DNA of 54,921 nt from Flavobacteriaceae bacterium (GTDB lineage Bacteria; Bacteroidota; Bacteroidia; Flavobacteriales; Weeksellaceae): positions 1 to 54,921 of the forward strand of contig JAUMXI010000008.1 of NCBI GenBank assembly GCA_030529185.1. Reading direction: 5' to 3'. The translations under genes were made by a program, and so were the position numbers. The notes under the pieces were generated by a model that was not told where the DNA came from, searched no databases, and was given only the letters and a program-made list of their open reading frames with translations. This document shows positions 34,698 to 43,670 of the stretch, in pieces (the stretch's first letter is position 1; each line of letters begins with the position of its first letter).

Positions 34698-36641
34698 ATG
34701 ATTACCAAAGAAACCATAGACAAAATATTTTCTACCATTCGGGTGGAGGAGATTATCGGCGAGTATGTTCAGCTCAAACGGGCGGGGGCTAATTATAAGG
34801 GACTCAGCCCATTCGTTGATGAGAAAACACCAAGTTTCATCGTATCGCCGAGCAAACAAATTTGGAAAGATTTCTCTTCTGGAAAAGGCGGAACAGCCAT
34901 TTCTTTTTTAATGGAAATTGAGAATTTTACCTATCCAGAAGCCCTACGATATGCTGCTAAAAAATACGGAATAGAAGTAGAGGAAACTGTAAAACAACTC
35001 ACCGAAGAAGAGAAAATTGCTCAAAGTGAAAAAGATTTGCTTTATAAAATTCACGAGGTAGCCAACGATTTCTTTCAGCAACAATTATGGCAATCTGAAG
35101 AAGGGAAGTTGATCGGACTTTCTTACTTCAAGGAGAGAGAATTGCGTGAAGATATTATCCAAAAATTCCAGTTAGGGTATTCTCCAGAGCAAAGGAATGC
35201 CTTTACTCAATACGCTTTGGAAAAAGGCTATTCCAAAGAAATTTTAGAAAAATCGGGGCTTTCCGTATTCCCAGAAAATGCTCCCAATGGCGTGGATAGA
35301 TTTCGCGAACGGGTGATTTTCCCTATTCATAGTTTTTCGGGGCGAGTACTGGGATTTGGGGCAAGAATTTTAAAATCAAATGTGAAAGTTGCGAAATACC
35401 TCAACTCTCCCGAGACGGAAATTTATCATAAATCCAATATTCTCTACGGATTAAATCAAAGCAAACAAGCCATTTCCAAACAGAACAACTGCCTTTTGGT
35501 GGAGGGTTATATGGATGTGGTAGCTTTGCATCAGGCTGGGATAGAAAATGTGGTTGCCAGTTCAGGGACATCGCTGACTACGGAACAAATTAAACTCATC
35601 AAACGGCTCACGGATAATGTGACGATTTTATTTGATGGCGATGCGGCAGGAATTAAGGCGAGTTTCCGAAGCATTGATATGCTCCTCTCCGAAGGAATGA
35701 ACATTCGCGTGGTGCTTTTCCCTGATGGCGACGACCCAGATTCGTTTTCAAGGAAACACCCAAGGGATTTCGTGGAGCAATTTATTAAGGATAATGCCAA
35801 GGATTTCATCAATTTCAAGGCCGAAATTCTATTAAAAGAAGTCTTAAACGACCCTATTAAAAAGGCAGAAGCCATCAGAGATATTGTGAAATCGGTGGCG
35901 TTCGTTCCCAACGGACTGAAACAAGAGGTTTATTTAAAGGAAATCGCCTCGCAGTTTGGCATTAGTGAGAGAAATCTTTTTACGGAGCTTCAAACTCAAA
36001 TACAAATCATCAAAGGACAACCTCAACCCAAATCTAAAATGGAGGTCGTTCAGAACCGTGCAAAAGAAGGCCATCAGTATTCGGAAAAACTTGAAAATAT
36101 GGCACTTTTGGTTTTGGAGGAGAAACTTATAGAACTGATGATGAAGTATGGAAACTACACCATCAAACGGAGAGATGAGCAAGGAGAAGTTTATGAAATT
36201 TCCGTTATTGAAGAGATTTTAAAGCATTTTGAGGAAGATAATATTGAGGTTTTTTCGGAGATTAATAGAAATATCATCAACGATATTAAAAACGGATTGA
36301 AAGAGCAAGAACTGAGAGTTTATCAGCATTTTCTCAATTTAGCCGATGAAGAAATCGTGAAAAAAGTTGCCGATAAAGTAATGGATATGCCCGAAACCAG
36401 CAATTGGACGAAATACAATATTTATTTTAAAAATTATGGAGAGAATTTTCAGGCAGAGGTAAATGATAGCATTTTGAGGCACAAACACATTTATGTAGAA
36501 AAAATGATGCGAGACAATGGCAAACTTTTAGACGAAGCCCGTGATAGCGATGAAGAAAAATACAACGAAATTTTGCTCCTCAACGCTAAATTAGCTCAAT
36601 ACAACGCTGAAATCAAACAATATCTTAATAGGATTGTTTAA
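34698..36641 (+). CDS. dnaG: DNA primase with a degenerate zinc-binding domain
   Basis: 647 aa. It makes RNA primers at the replication fork. The TOPRIM core is intact: LVEGYMDVVALHQAG (catalytic Glu), then LFDGDAAGIKA (Asp-x-Asp), and SSGTSLT. The N-terminal CHC2-type zinc ribbon keeps its frame (YKGLSPFVDEKTPSF...FSSGKGG), but all four ligands are gone: positions expected to be Cys, His, Cys, Cys are Ser37, Val40, Asp58 and Ser61. The C-terminal helicase-binding part (about 440-647) is present. A near -7 element (TAACTTTA) precedes the ATG. Confidence 0.95.
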   Translation: MITKETIDKIFSTIRVEEIIGEYVQLKRAGANYKGLSPFVDEKTPSFIVSPSKQIWKDFSSGKGGTAISFLMEIENFTYPEALRYAAKKYGIEVEETVKQLTEEEKIAQSEKDLLYKIHEVANDFFQQQLWQSEEGKLIGLSYFKERELREDIIQKFQLGYSPEQRNAFTQYALEKGYSKEILEKSGLSVFPENAPNGVDRFRERVIFPIHSFSGRVLGFGARILKSNVKVAKYLNSPETEIYHKSNILYGLNQSKQAISKQNNCLLVEGYMDVVALHQAGIENVVASSGTSLTTEQIKLIKRLTDNVTILFDGDAAGIKASFRSIDMLLSEGMNIRVVLFPDGDDPDSFSRKHPRDFVEQFIKDNAKDFINFKAEILLKEVLNDPIKKAEAIRDIVKSVAFVPNGLKQEVYLKEIASQFGISERNLFTELQTQIQIIKGQPQPKSKMEVVQNRAKEGHQYSEKLENMALLVLEEKLIELMMKYGNYTIKRRDEQGEVYEISVIEEILKHFEEDNIEVFSEINRNIINDIKNGLKEQELRVYQHFLNLADEEIVKKVADKVMDMPETSNWTKYNIYFKNYGENFQAEVNDSILRHKHIYVEKMMRDNGKLLDEARDSDEEKYNEILLLNAKLAQYNAEIKQYLNRIV

Positions 36642-36642
36642 C

Positions 36643-36718
36643 ATATATACCTAACACTCAACAGGTATATACCCGTATTTGAATACATATATACGCGTTA
36701 AATGATGGATATATACCC
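36643..36718 (+). repeat. four 10-bp dyad boxes at an exact 22-bp period upstream of clpP
   Basis: RTATATACSC-type boxes start at 36643, 36665, 36687 and 36709, with first bases exactly 22 apart. Box 2 with its flank is the perfect palindrome GGTATATACC; boxes 1, 3 and 4 match one arm fully and the other partly. The sequences between boxes are unrelated, so it is not a simple tandem duplication. The array starts one base after the dnaG stop and ends 21 bp before the clpP -7 box. Confidence 0.75.
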
Positions 36719-36739
36719 ATTTAATTCATAATAAATTAG

Positions 36740-36747
36740 TATATTTG
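36740..36747 (+). promoter_or_regulatory. -7 box of clpP
   Basis: TATATTTG, a full match, about 19 nt before the ATG. There is no TTG at the -33 position; the last 22-bp-period box lies there instead. Confidence 0.65.
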
Positions 36748-36766
36748 TCGCTATTAAATTTAATCT

Positions 36767-37441
36767 ATGGATATAAAGAAAGAATTTAGAGATTTTTCGG
36801 TAAAGCATTTAGGAAACAACGGCTTAGCAACCGACCAATATATGGGAATGTTCAACCCTACCAATCTTACGCCTTACATTATGGAGGAACGCAGAATGAA
36901 TGTCGCACAGATGGATGTTTTCTCGCGTTTGATGATGGACAGAATTATCTTTTTAGGCACGGGGATTGACGACCAAGTAGCCAATATCGTGACGGCTCAA
37001 TTATTATTCTTGGAAAGTGCTGACCCTAATAAGGATATTCAGATTTATATTAATTCCCCAGGGGGAAGCGTGTATGCTGGATTGGGAATTTACGATACGA
37101 TGCAAATCATCAAACCTGATGTAGCTACAATCTGTACAGGAATGGCGGCCTCTATGGGGGCAGTGCTTTTGGTGGCAGGAGAGAAAGGAAAGCGTTCGGC
37201 ATTGAAACACTCTCGCGTGATGATTCACCAACCAAGTGGCGGTGCTCAGGGTGTTGCCAGCGATATGGAAATCAACCTTCGCGAAATGCTTAAGCTGAAA
37301 AAAGAACTTTACGATATTATTTCTCATCACTCTGGTCAATCCTTTGAATGGGTAGAAAAAGCCTCCGACAGAGATTATTGGATGACCTCCCACGAAGCCA
37401 AAGAAATGGGAATGGTAGATGAAGTTTTAGAGAAGAAATAA
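36767..37441 (+). CDS. clpP: ATP-dependent Clp protease proteolytic subunit
   Basis: 224 aa. The peptidase chamber of Clp complexes. Catalytic Ser lies in GMAASMGAVLL (about residue 126), His in SRVMIHQPSGG (about 151), and Asp in the DRDYWMTSHEAKEMGMVD segment. The INSPGGSVYAGL oxyanion loop is canonical. There is a propeptide-like N-terminus of about 25 residues before YMGMF. No clpX follows; the gene stands alone between the phased repeat array and a terminator. Confidence 0.97.
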   Translation: MDIKKEFRDFSVKHLGNNGLATDQYMGMFNPTNLTPYIMEERRMNVAQMDVFSRLMMDRIIFLGTGIDDQVANIVTAQLLFLESADPNKDIQIYINSPGGSVYAGLGIYDTMQIIKPDVATICTGMAASMGAVLLVAGEKGKRSALKHSRVMIHQPSGGAQGVASDMEINLREMLKLKKELYDIISHHSGQSFEWVEKASDRDYWMTSHEAKEMGMVDEVLEKK

Positions 37442-37448
37442 AAACTGA

Positions 37449-37480
37449 AAAGCATTAACTTAAATTGTTAATGCTTTTTT
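37449..37480. terminator. bidirectional terminator
   Basis: AAGCATTAAC and GTTAATGCTT form a 10-bp stem around a 7-nt loop, with a T tract. It serves the convergent clpP and kdsB genes. Confidence 0.85.
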
Positions 37481-37487
37481 ATTTGAT

Positions 37488-38228
37488 TTACCTTTGATTT
37501 TTCAAAATTTCTCTTGCTTTTTCCAAATCTTCAGGGACATCTATGCCTACGCCTATAAAATCCGTTTCTATCATTTTGATTTTCATTCCGTATTCTAAAT
37601 AACGAAGACACTCTATTTTTTCGGCAACTTCCAAAGGCTTCATTGGTAGTTTTGAGAAATTCAGCAAAGCCTCTTTCCTAAAAGCATACACACCGATATG
37701 TTTAAAATATTCTAGTCCCTCTTTTTCTCTTGGAAAAGGAATCACGGAACGGCTAAAATACAGAGCAAATCCCTCATTATCGGTAATTACTTTTACATTA
37801 TTTGGGCTTTTTATTGCTTCTAAGTCGGTAAGTTTTATTTTCAGCGATGCCAATGAAATTTCCTGCTCATCATCTTGCGAAAAAACTTGAATTAATTGCT
37901 CTAATGGTTCTTTCTTTAAAAAAGGTTCATCTCCCTGCACATTGATTACAATATCGCAAACTATATTATTGACGGCTTCGGCGATGCGGTCACTCCCAGT
38001 TTCGTGTTTCCCTGTCATGACGGCTTTTCCTCCATTCTTTACGATTTCATTAAAGATAACTTCGGAATCCGTTGCCACAAAAACCTCATCAAAAAGCTGG
38101 GTTTCTACCACATTTTGGTAAGTTGTAGAAATCACCGTTTTCTCCCCTAACATTTGCATTAATTTTGCAGGAAATCTACTCGCTTGATAACGAGCTGGGA
38201 TTACGGCGATGATTTTATTTTTTTTCAT
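37488..38228 (-). CDS. kdsB: 3-deoxy-manno-octulosonate cytidylyltransferase
   Basis: 246 aa from the ATG at 38228. It makes CMP-Kdo for lipopolysaccharide. The N-terminal [17 protein letters not shown] is the nucleotide-binding signature, and NVQGDEPFL holds the metal Asp. [16 protein letters not shown] and the C-terminal [12 protein letters not shown] also match. A TTG at 38258 would add ten residues, but it lies in the terminator of the upstream gene and is rejected. The organism therefore makes Kdo-type LPS. Confidence 0.94.
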   Translation of the reverse strand: MKKNKIIAVIPARYQASRFPAKLMQMLGEKTVISTTYQNVVETQLFDEVFVATDSEVIFNEIVKNGGKAVMTGKHETGSDRIAEAVNNIVCDIVINVQGDEPFLKKEPLEQLIQVFSQDDEQEISLASLKIKLTDLEAIKSPNNVKVITDNEGFALYFSRSVIPFPREKEGLEYFKHIGVYAFRKEALLNFSKLPMKPLEVAEKIECLRYLEYGMKIKMIETDFIGVGIDVPEDLEKAREILKNQR

Positions 38229-38245
38229 TTTTTTATCTTTTTTTA

Positions 38246-38275
38246 AAGAGAAAAGCAATCAAAAAAGATTGCCTT
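38246..38275 (-). terminator. terminator of the secreted beta-helix-like gene
   Basis: Minus-strand AAAGGCAATC, TTTTTT loop, GATTGCTTTT, then T-rich. It lies between the secreted protein and kdsB. Confidence 0.75.
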
Positions 38276-38281
38276 TACTTA

Positions 38282-40051
38282 TCATTTTAACTTAATACAT
38301 TTCCAATTTCCATCAATATAAATTTCCAAACAATGATGAGTGGTATTGTAAATCATTGTGCCTTCTACTACATTTTCAAATAAAGTTCGTTCCTCTGTAG
38401 AAAAACTTGGGAAGAGAGCTCCCTGTGGCGTGCTTATTGGTAGAATATTTATATCCTCTTCTTTAATATGCAAAGTTGCTTCTGGTTCATCTGTATTAAT
38501 TCCTACCCTTCCCAAATATGAATTATTTGGTAATGTAGGTTGATTATCTTGTATAGTTGTAATATTAACTTGAATATTTACTGCATCGGATTTACTATTT
38601 CCATAGACGGCATAAACGCTATATTCATAAGTTCCATTTGCTGTAATTCGCTCTACATAAGAAAGTTGATTAATATCTGTAATTTCTCTAATTTTACTAC
38701 CTCCCTTATAAATTTCATAACCTGTTAAACCATTTGTTCCATCAGGTTTTTGCCAAGTGAGTGTCATATTTTTTGAGTTGCTATCAAAGTTGGATTGCAA
38801 ATTTCTAACAGGATTTTTTCTTGCGATTTCCCATCGTGGTTGCCCATTCTTTATTACTTTTACCAATGTAAAATCATTTGTATCTGGGGTAAAAGATATA
38901 TTAACATCTGCATCAGAAACTGAGTTTCCTTCTATAAAAACCTCCCCTTCACTAAAATTACAAGTATTTTCACAAACAATATTCAGATTAAAAATCCCTG
39001 TAATTTTTCCATTTACATTGAGCTTTTGTCCTTTTTTTAGTTTGATAGTTCCTCCTTTTCCTTCTAAAATGGTATTAAAATTAGGAGTATCATCAGTCAA
39101 ATTCATTGTATATCCATTACCTAAAACAATTTTTGTAAAAGAACTACTCCCTGATATTCTACTATGATTACCAGATGAGCCATTGGTTAAGGCTAAATTC
39201 TTTATTTGAGTAAATCTTGGGAAGCCATATCTATCTCCTCTTAATTCTAAAATATGGTCTGAGCTATTTACTCCATTATATTCATAAATATCTGTCCCTA
39301 CAGCCTCTGAAATCACCGTCACTTTTCCTATGGTTCTATAACTTTGTCCTCCTGCAAGGGTTTCTCCACCTCCAAAATATACTCCACCATTTGGGTTGTA
39401 ATTACTTCCTCCTACTTGAGTATTTCCTCCTATATTAATAGTCGTAGGAGTGCTTTTATCACTATTGCGATTTCCTGCTATAATGGCTTTAAATTTAGTT
39501 TCAGGATTAGAATTAACAATCACAATTTCAGCGTTACCTGCATCACTTGTATTTTTATAAGTTCCTGCAAATATTATAGGACGCGTGTTGGGATGCCCAC
39601 CTTCAATATTGGTAGAAACATTATTAAATTCCACTCTATTGCCATTAGCATAAATGAAATTACTTTTCTCTTGTTGCCCTGAAAATGCATCAGTTAAATT
39701 GTCTAATGGTGGCAGTTCTAATTTTAAATTTTTAAATACTACATTTTTCGTTAAACTTAATGGAGAAGCAACTATTTTAAGTCTATTATTTTGTCCATCA
39801 ATAGTTATTGCCTTATCAATCACTAACGGTTGCACTTCACTACCATTTTGGATATAGCTTTGGTCTTGCACATAAGAAACAAGTTTTATTTCATCACCAT
39901 CTTGAGCATTGGCTACGGCTGTTCTAAAACTACTATAAGGATTTCCTTGAGTTCCATTCCCTCCACTATTTCCTCCTACATAAATTATTCTTTGAGAAAA
40001 CACCAAAAAATGACAAAATAGCAGTAATAATATTCCTGTTTTATTTATCAT
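38282..40051 (-). CDS. secreted protein: beta-helix-like, fibronectin III, VGINT tail
   Basis: 589 aa. A signal peptide ends near VFSQ (about 19). Residues 20-400 read as a right-handed beta-helix-like domain (YVGGNSGGNGTQGNPYSSF, then DGDEIKLVSY and IDGQNNRL). A fibronectin type III domain follows at about 410-500 (NMTLTWQKPDGTNGL, GYEIYKGG, GTYEYSVYAVYG). The C-terminus has GRVGINTDEPEATLHIKEED, then FPSFSTEERTLFENVVEGTM and IYNTTHHCLEIYIDGNW, a module common in flavobacterial surface proteins. No type IX sorting domain is recognised. Likely exported; ligand unknown. Confidence 0.75.
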   Translation of the reverse strand: MINKTGILLLLFCHFLVFSQRIIYVGGNSGGNGTQGNPYSSFRTAVANAQDGDEIKLVSYVQDQSYIQNGSEVQPLVIDKAITIDGQNNRLKIVASPLSLTKNVVFKNLKLELPPLDNLTDAFSGQQEKSNFIYANGNRVEFNNVSTNIEGGHPNTRPIIFAGTYKNTSDAGNAEIVIVNSNPETKFKAIIAGNRNSDKSTPTTINIGGNTQVGGSNYNPNGGVYFGGGETLAGGQSYRTIGKVTVISEAVGTDIYEYNGVNSSDHILELRGDRYGFPRFTQIKNLALTNGSSGNHSRISGSSSFTKIVLGNGYTMNLTDDTPNFNTILEGKGGTIKLKKGQKLNVNGKITGIFNLNIVCENTCNFSEGEVFIEGNSVSDADVNISFTPDTNDFTLVKVIKNGQPRWEIARKNPVRNLQSNFDSNSKNMTLTWQKPDGTNGLTGYEIYKGGSKIREITDINQLSYVERITANGTYEYSVYAVYGNSKSDAVNIQVNITTIQDNQPTLPNNSYLGRVGINTDEPEATLHIKEEDINILPISTPQGALFPSFSTEERTLFENVVEGTMIYNTTHHCLEIYIDGNWKCIKLK

Positions 40052-40063
40052 AGATATTATAAA

Positions 40064-41782
40064 TTAAAGTTTTAAATCTGCTTTGATGAGATGAATTTTC
40101 TCTTGTTGTAATTTTAATTTTGATGCAAATTCTTCCAGTTTCTCAATGTTTTCCTTCACAGAGATGTAGAATTTTATTTTCGGCTCCGTTCCCGATGGGC
40201 GAACGCACACTTTCGTACCATCTTCGGTATAGAAAATCAACACATTAGATTTAGGAATTTCAGTCATTGCCTCGCTCTTGTTCTGTTGAGGGAAAGATTT
40301 AGTTTGCTCCTTATAATCACGGATTTCTACCACTGGCGAACCTACTATTTCTCTCGGTGGATTTTCTCGGAAATCTTTCATCATCTGCTGGATTTGCTCT
40401 GCCCCCTCACGCCCTTTTCTTACTACATTGATAAGTCCTTCATAGTACAGCCCCACCTCTTTATAGATGTCTATCAGGTATTCATACGGTGTTTTGCCAT
40501 TGGCTTTGCACCACGCCGCAATTTCACATGCCAAAAGAATAGAACCACAAGAATCTTTATCTCTCACGAAATCCCCTGTCATAAATCCGAAACTTTCTTC
40601 ACCTCCGCAGATGAATTTTTCCTTACCCTCCACATCGCGAATCATCTTACCAATCCATTTGAAGCCCGTAAGTCCAGCCTTGCAAACCACTCCAAATTTC
40701 TCTGCTAAATCAAAGAAAATATCCGAAGTTACAATCGTAGAACCGATGAACTCTTTTCCAGTGATTTTTCCTGCTTTTTTCCATTGTTCAAGGATATAAT
40801 AAGTGAGAATTGTATTGGTTTGGTTTCCATTGAGCAGTTCCATTTCTCCATCCAAATTTCTCACCGCAATCCCCAGTCTATCGCCATCTGGGTCTGTACC
40901 GATGACAATATCAGCATTCGTAATTTTTGCCAAATCCATTGCCATTTCAAGTGCGGCAGGTTCTTCTGGGTTCGGACTTTCCACCGTTGGGAAATTACCA
41001 CTCGGAATCATCTGTTCTGCTACCAAATCTATTTTCTTAAATCCTGCTTTTTTTAAGGCTTTCGGAATAGAAGTATAGGTTGTCCCGTGAATGGAGGTAA
41101 AGACAATATTCAAGTTTTCATAACCGATTTTATCTTTTTGGTAAAGCGAATTTTCTATACAAGCATCAATATATACATCATCTTGCTCTTCCCCTATCCA
41201 TTCTATTAAATCATCATTTCCATTAAACTTAATATCTTCAAAACGAGTAGCATATACTTCTTTGATGATATTTTCATCGTGTGGCGGAACAACTTGTGCT
41301 CCATCATTCCAATAGACTTTGTAGCCGTTGTATTCTGGTGGATTGTGCGAAGCCGTAAGCACAATTCCTGCATTACATTTTTTATCTCTTACGGTAAAAG
41401 AAAGCTCTGGTGTAGGGCGATGTTCCTTAAATAACAATACTTTAATGTCGTTTGCGGTAAGCACATCAGCCACTATTTTTCCAAACTCTTTGGAATTGTG
41501 GCGAACATCGTAAGCAATGGCCACTTTAATTTCTTCATTGGGAAACTGCTGATGCAAATAATTCGCCAAGCCTTGGGTTGCCTGACCTAATGTATATTTA
41601 TTTAGTCGGTTGGTTCCTACGCCCATAATACCACGCATTCCACCTGTCCCGAATTCTAATGCTTTATAAAAAGCGTCTTCCAACTCAGGAGAATTAGCAT
41701 CTATAAGGGATTTTACTTTATTTCTGGTTTCTTTATCAAATGTTTCGGTAAGCCACTGCTGGGCTTTTTCTATCGTTGTCAT
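40064..41782 (-). CDS. phosphoglucomutase/phosphomannomutase (phospho-sugar mutase)
   Basis: 572 aa, alpha-D-phosphohexomutase superfamily. It interconverts hexose 1- and 6-phosphates through a phosphoserine. The four site motifs are present: LTASHNPPEYNGYKVYW (phospho-Ser, about 145), GTDPDGDRLGIA (metal loop), CGGEESFGF (sugar-binding loop) and RPSGTEPKIKFY (phosphate loop). The GTGGMRGIMGVG segment lies near residue 45. The length is of the long PgcA/ManB type. A degenerate copy of part of this gene occurs at 44758. Its -7 box is 13 nt upstream. Confidence 0.93.
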   Translation of the reverse strand: MTTIEKAQQWLTETFDKETRNKVKSLIDANSPELEDAFYKALEFGTGGMRGIMGVGTNRLNKYTLGQATQGLANYLHQQFPNEEIKVAIAYDVRHNSKEFGKIVADVLTANDIKVLLFKEHRPTPELSFTVRDKKCNAGIVLTASHNPPEYNGYKVYWNDGAQVVPPHDENIIKEVYATRFEDIKFNGNDDLIEWIGEEQDDVYIDACIENSLYQKDKIGYENLNIVFTSIHGTTYTSIPKALKKAGFKKIDLVAEQMIPSGNFPTVESPNPEEPAALEMAMDLAKITNADIVIGTDPDGDRLGIAVRNLDGEMELLNGNQTNTILTYYILEQWKKAGKITGKEFIGSTIVTSDIFFDLAEKFGVVCKAGLTGFKWIGKMIRDVEGKEKFICGGEESFGFMTGDFVRDKDSCGSILLACEIAAWCKANGKTPYEYLIDIYKEVGLYYEGLINVVRKGREGAEQIQQMMKDFRENPPREIVGSPVVEIRDYKEQTKSFPQQNKSEAMTEIPKSNVLIFYTEDGTKVCVRPSGTEPKIKFYISVKENIEKLEEFASKLKLQQEKIHLIKADLKL

Positions 41783-42154
41783 TATTATTTTTTTACAAAG
41801 ATAGTATATTCCACCAAAATTTCACATTCTAAATATCCGAAAAAAGTTTATACATACTCTCTCTATTTAAAACATTAATAAATAAAATCTATTTCTACTA
41901 TAGAAAAAACATAATAATAGTGATTAATTTTAAATATTTTTTATATTTTTGCCAAGTCAACAAACACCAATGTATATTAAAAATGAAGGGAGCATTATAT
42001 AAAACACTGATTTCAAGGGAACTCCCCCCCTATTTTTATATTAACCTATATTCCAGACATTTACATATTTTCAATAACAAAAGACCTTAATTTTAATTAC
42101 AGGTCGTTTTCTGCATTGACATTTTTTAACTCAAAAATAAAATTTAATAAAGAT
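41783..42154 (+). other. intergenic leader region with C7 tract and leader frame
   Basis: 372 nt. It holds the pgm -7 box (minus, TATCTTTG at 41796-41803) and a plus -7 box TATTTTTG (41944-41951) for the VGINT cluster. A leader frame starts at the ATG 41983 and ends at 42090. A run of seven C (42024-42030) lies inside that frame; removing one C would fuse it in frame with the gene at 42155. The rest is AT-rich and shows nothing. Confidence 0.4.
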
Positions 42155-43012
42155 ATGAAGCATTTTTTTACAAAAGTCAATTTTCTCATGCTATTAGGGG
42201 CAAATGTGCTCACCTATGGGCAAGTTGGGATTAATGAGCCTACCCCACAACAAACCCTTGATGTGAAAGGAACGGTAAGGCTGAAAACCCCAGGTAAATA
42301 CACCTCAAGGGCAAAGCAACTGGCACGAGATGATAACGGGAAAGTAGTCACGCAAGATTTTCCAGATTCTGGAAGGCTATTTGTTTTAAACCGAGATTTC
42401 CCTACAGGGTCCAGCTCTGCTGCAATTACCACCCAGAGAATCCCCAAAGGAGATGGAACAAACTACCATTCAAACTCATCATTAGTCTTTATGCTTAGAA
42501 ACGAATTGGAAGTAGCAGGCAATCCAAACGCATTAGTAGGATTGAGACCCCTAACGCTGGTTGCTGGTGTGGTCGCTGGCTCTCGCCAACATAGAATAGG
42601 AATGGTGAAATCTGGAACGGGGCAGTTTGCTGGAAAACTAGTACATACCGATAGTAATGATATAATGTCTGGAGTACCCAATGACCAAATACAAAGTGCT
42701 AATAGATTTGATAGAAGAAGCCCAATCCTTTTCCGTCCTATGGGGAATTTTATCTCAGGAGTTGAGCCGGTAAGAATACTAAAAGAATGGGAAACCACTC
42801 TTGGAGCTACCAGAACCAAGCACTATAAAGAAGAGAACTTGGTATGGAAAACAGAAATGGTAATAACAGAAGGGCTTAACTATGTATATGATCCCTGGAA
42901 TGGACAAAAGGGAGGAAGAGCCGCTTGGAGTACTGGTATGACTGTAGAAGGAGGAAATAGTACAGCAGAGCCAGACCCTATTAGCGGTGTTGATCAAGGT
43001 GTAGCTAACTAA
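42155..43012 (+). CDS. secreted VGINT-family protein 1
   Basis: 285 aa from the ATG at 42155. A signal peptide (KHFFTKVNFLMLLGANVLTYG) is followed directly by QVGINEPTPQQTLDVKGTVR, the VGIN...TLD(V/I)...R motif shared with three other proteins here. The mature domain of about 240 residues is rich in Gly, Asn and Arg, with no Cys and no known family. It is first of three tandem paralogues. A TTG at 42116 would lengthen the product but would bury the signal peptide. Function is unknown; surface or secreted location is inferred. Confidence 0.7.
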   Translation: MKHFFTKVNFLMLLGANVLTYGQVGINEPTPQQTLDVKGTVRLKTPGKYTSRAKQLARDDNGKVVTQDFPDSGRLFVLNRDFPTGSSSAAITTQRIPKGDGTNYHSNSSLVFMLRNELEVAGNPNALVGLRPLTLVAGVVAGSRQHRIGMVKSGTGQFAGKLVHTDSNDIMSGVPNDQIQSANRFDRRSPILFRPMGNFISGVEPVRILKEWETTLGATRTKHYKEENLVWKTEMVITEGLNYVYDPWNGQKGGRAAWSTGMTVEGGNSTAEPDPISGVDQGVAN

Positions 43013-43023
43013 AAAACAAAAAA

Positions 43024-43665
43024 ATGAAGAAATTAATTTTATTATTACTAATATGCGTTTGGGGAGTAAGCAGCGCCCAAATCAAAAAAGTGGGCATCAA
43101 TACCCATAATAGACCCGAAGGAGAAAAAGAGCCTAAATATACATTGGATATAGAAGGGACAATGAGAATACAAACCACTGGAACTGCCAGTAATGCTCAA
43201 CCACTCGGCTGGGACCCTGATACCAAACAAGTAGTGAAGGGACCACGCAGCTGGAATAATGACAGCAAGGTATATCATAGATTTTACAAAATAAAAGTAG
43301 CAGGAAGAGATTTCTCCAAAATAAAAGTAGAAGCAGCAAAACTAGGCATTGATGCTACAAAATGGGACGCCGTTCTTATAAAAGCCACTTTAATGACAGA
43401 AAACTTCAGATGGGATAATCCTGATGCAGGAAAAGCCTTTGTACAACTCTTAGGAATTAAAGGAAATACCAAAACCCCAGCAACCATCAAAAATATGAGA
43501 ATAAACCCTGCTGATACTGATTTGGTATATGTACTCCCTAAAACCAAAATAGTAAATGAGGGCGGACAATGGGTATTCTATGGAGACTACCCAGAAACTC
43601 AAGCTGCCACTACAGATGTCAGACATATGTGGTTAGTAGATGTATTAGTAGCACCTAAATTATAA
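43024..43665 (+). CDS. secreted VGINT-family protein 2
   Basis: 213 aa. The signal peptide ends near SSAQ (about 18), then KKVGINTHNRPEG and YTLDIEGTMRIQTTG. The C-terminal part carries GGQWVFYGDYPETQA, which is shared with protein 3 (GGVWRFYGDYPDTFP). PLGWDPDTKQVVKGP is another block shared in part with protein 3 (PLGWIPSS). No known domain. The gap to protein 1 is 11 nt and to protein 3 is 5 nt, so the three are one operon. Confidence 0.75.
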   Translation: MKKLILLLLICVWGVSSAQIKKVGINTHNRPEGEKEPKYTLDIEGTMRIQTTGTASNAQPLGWDPDTKQVVKGPRSWNNDSKVYHRFYKIKVAGRDFSKIKVEAAKLGIDATKWDAVLIKATLMTENFRWDNPDAGKAFVQLLGIKGNTKTPATIKNMRINPADTDLVYVLPKTKIVNEGGQWVFYGDYPETQAATTDVRHMWLVDVLVAPKL

Positions 43666-43670
43666 CAAAA

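Noticed and set aside
36643-36718. The four spaced repeats considered as a CRISPR array
   Set aside because: Repeat units are only about 10 bp, dyad-like, with 12-bp gaps, and no cas genes are near.
39344-39682. Plus-strand open frames opposite the secreted beta-helix-like gene
   Set aside because: Shadow frames of low-complexity, Ser/Ile-rich sequence without signals; the minus strand has a signal peptide, known modules and a terminator.
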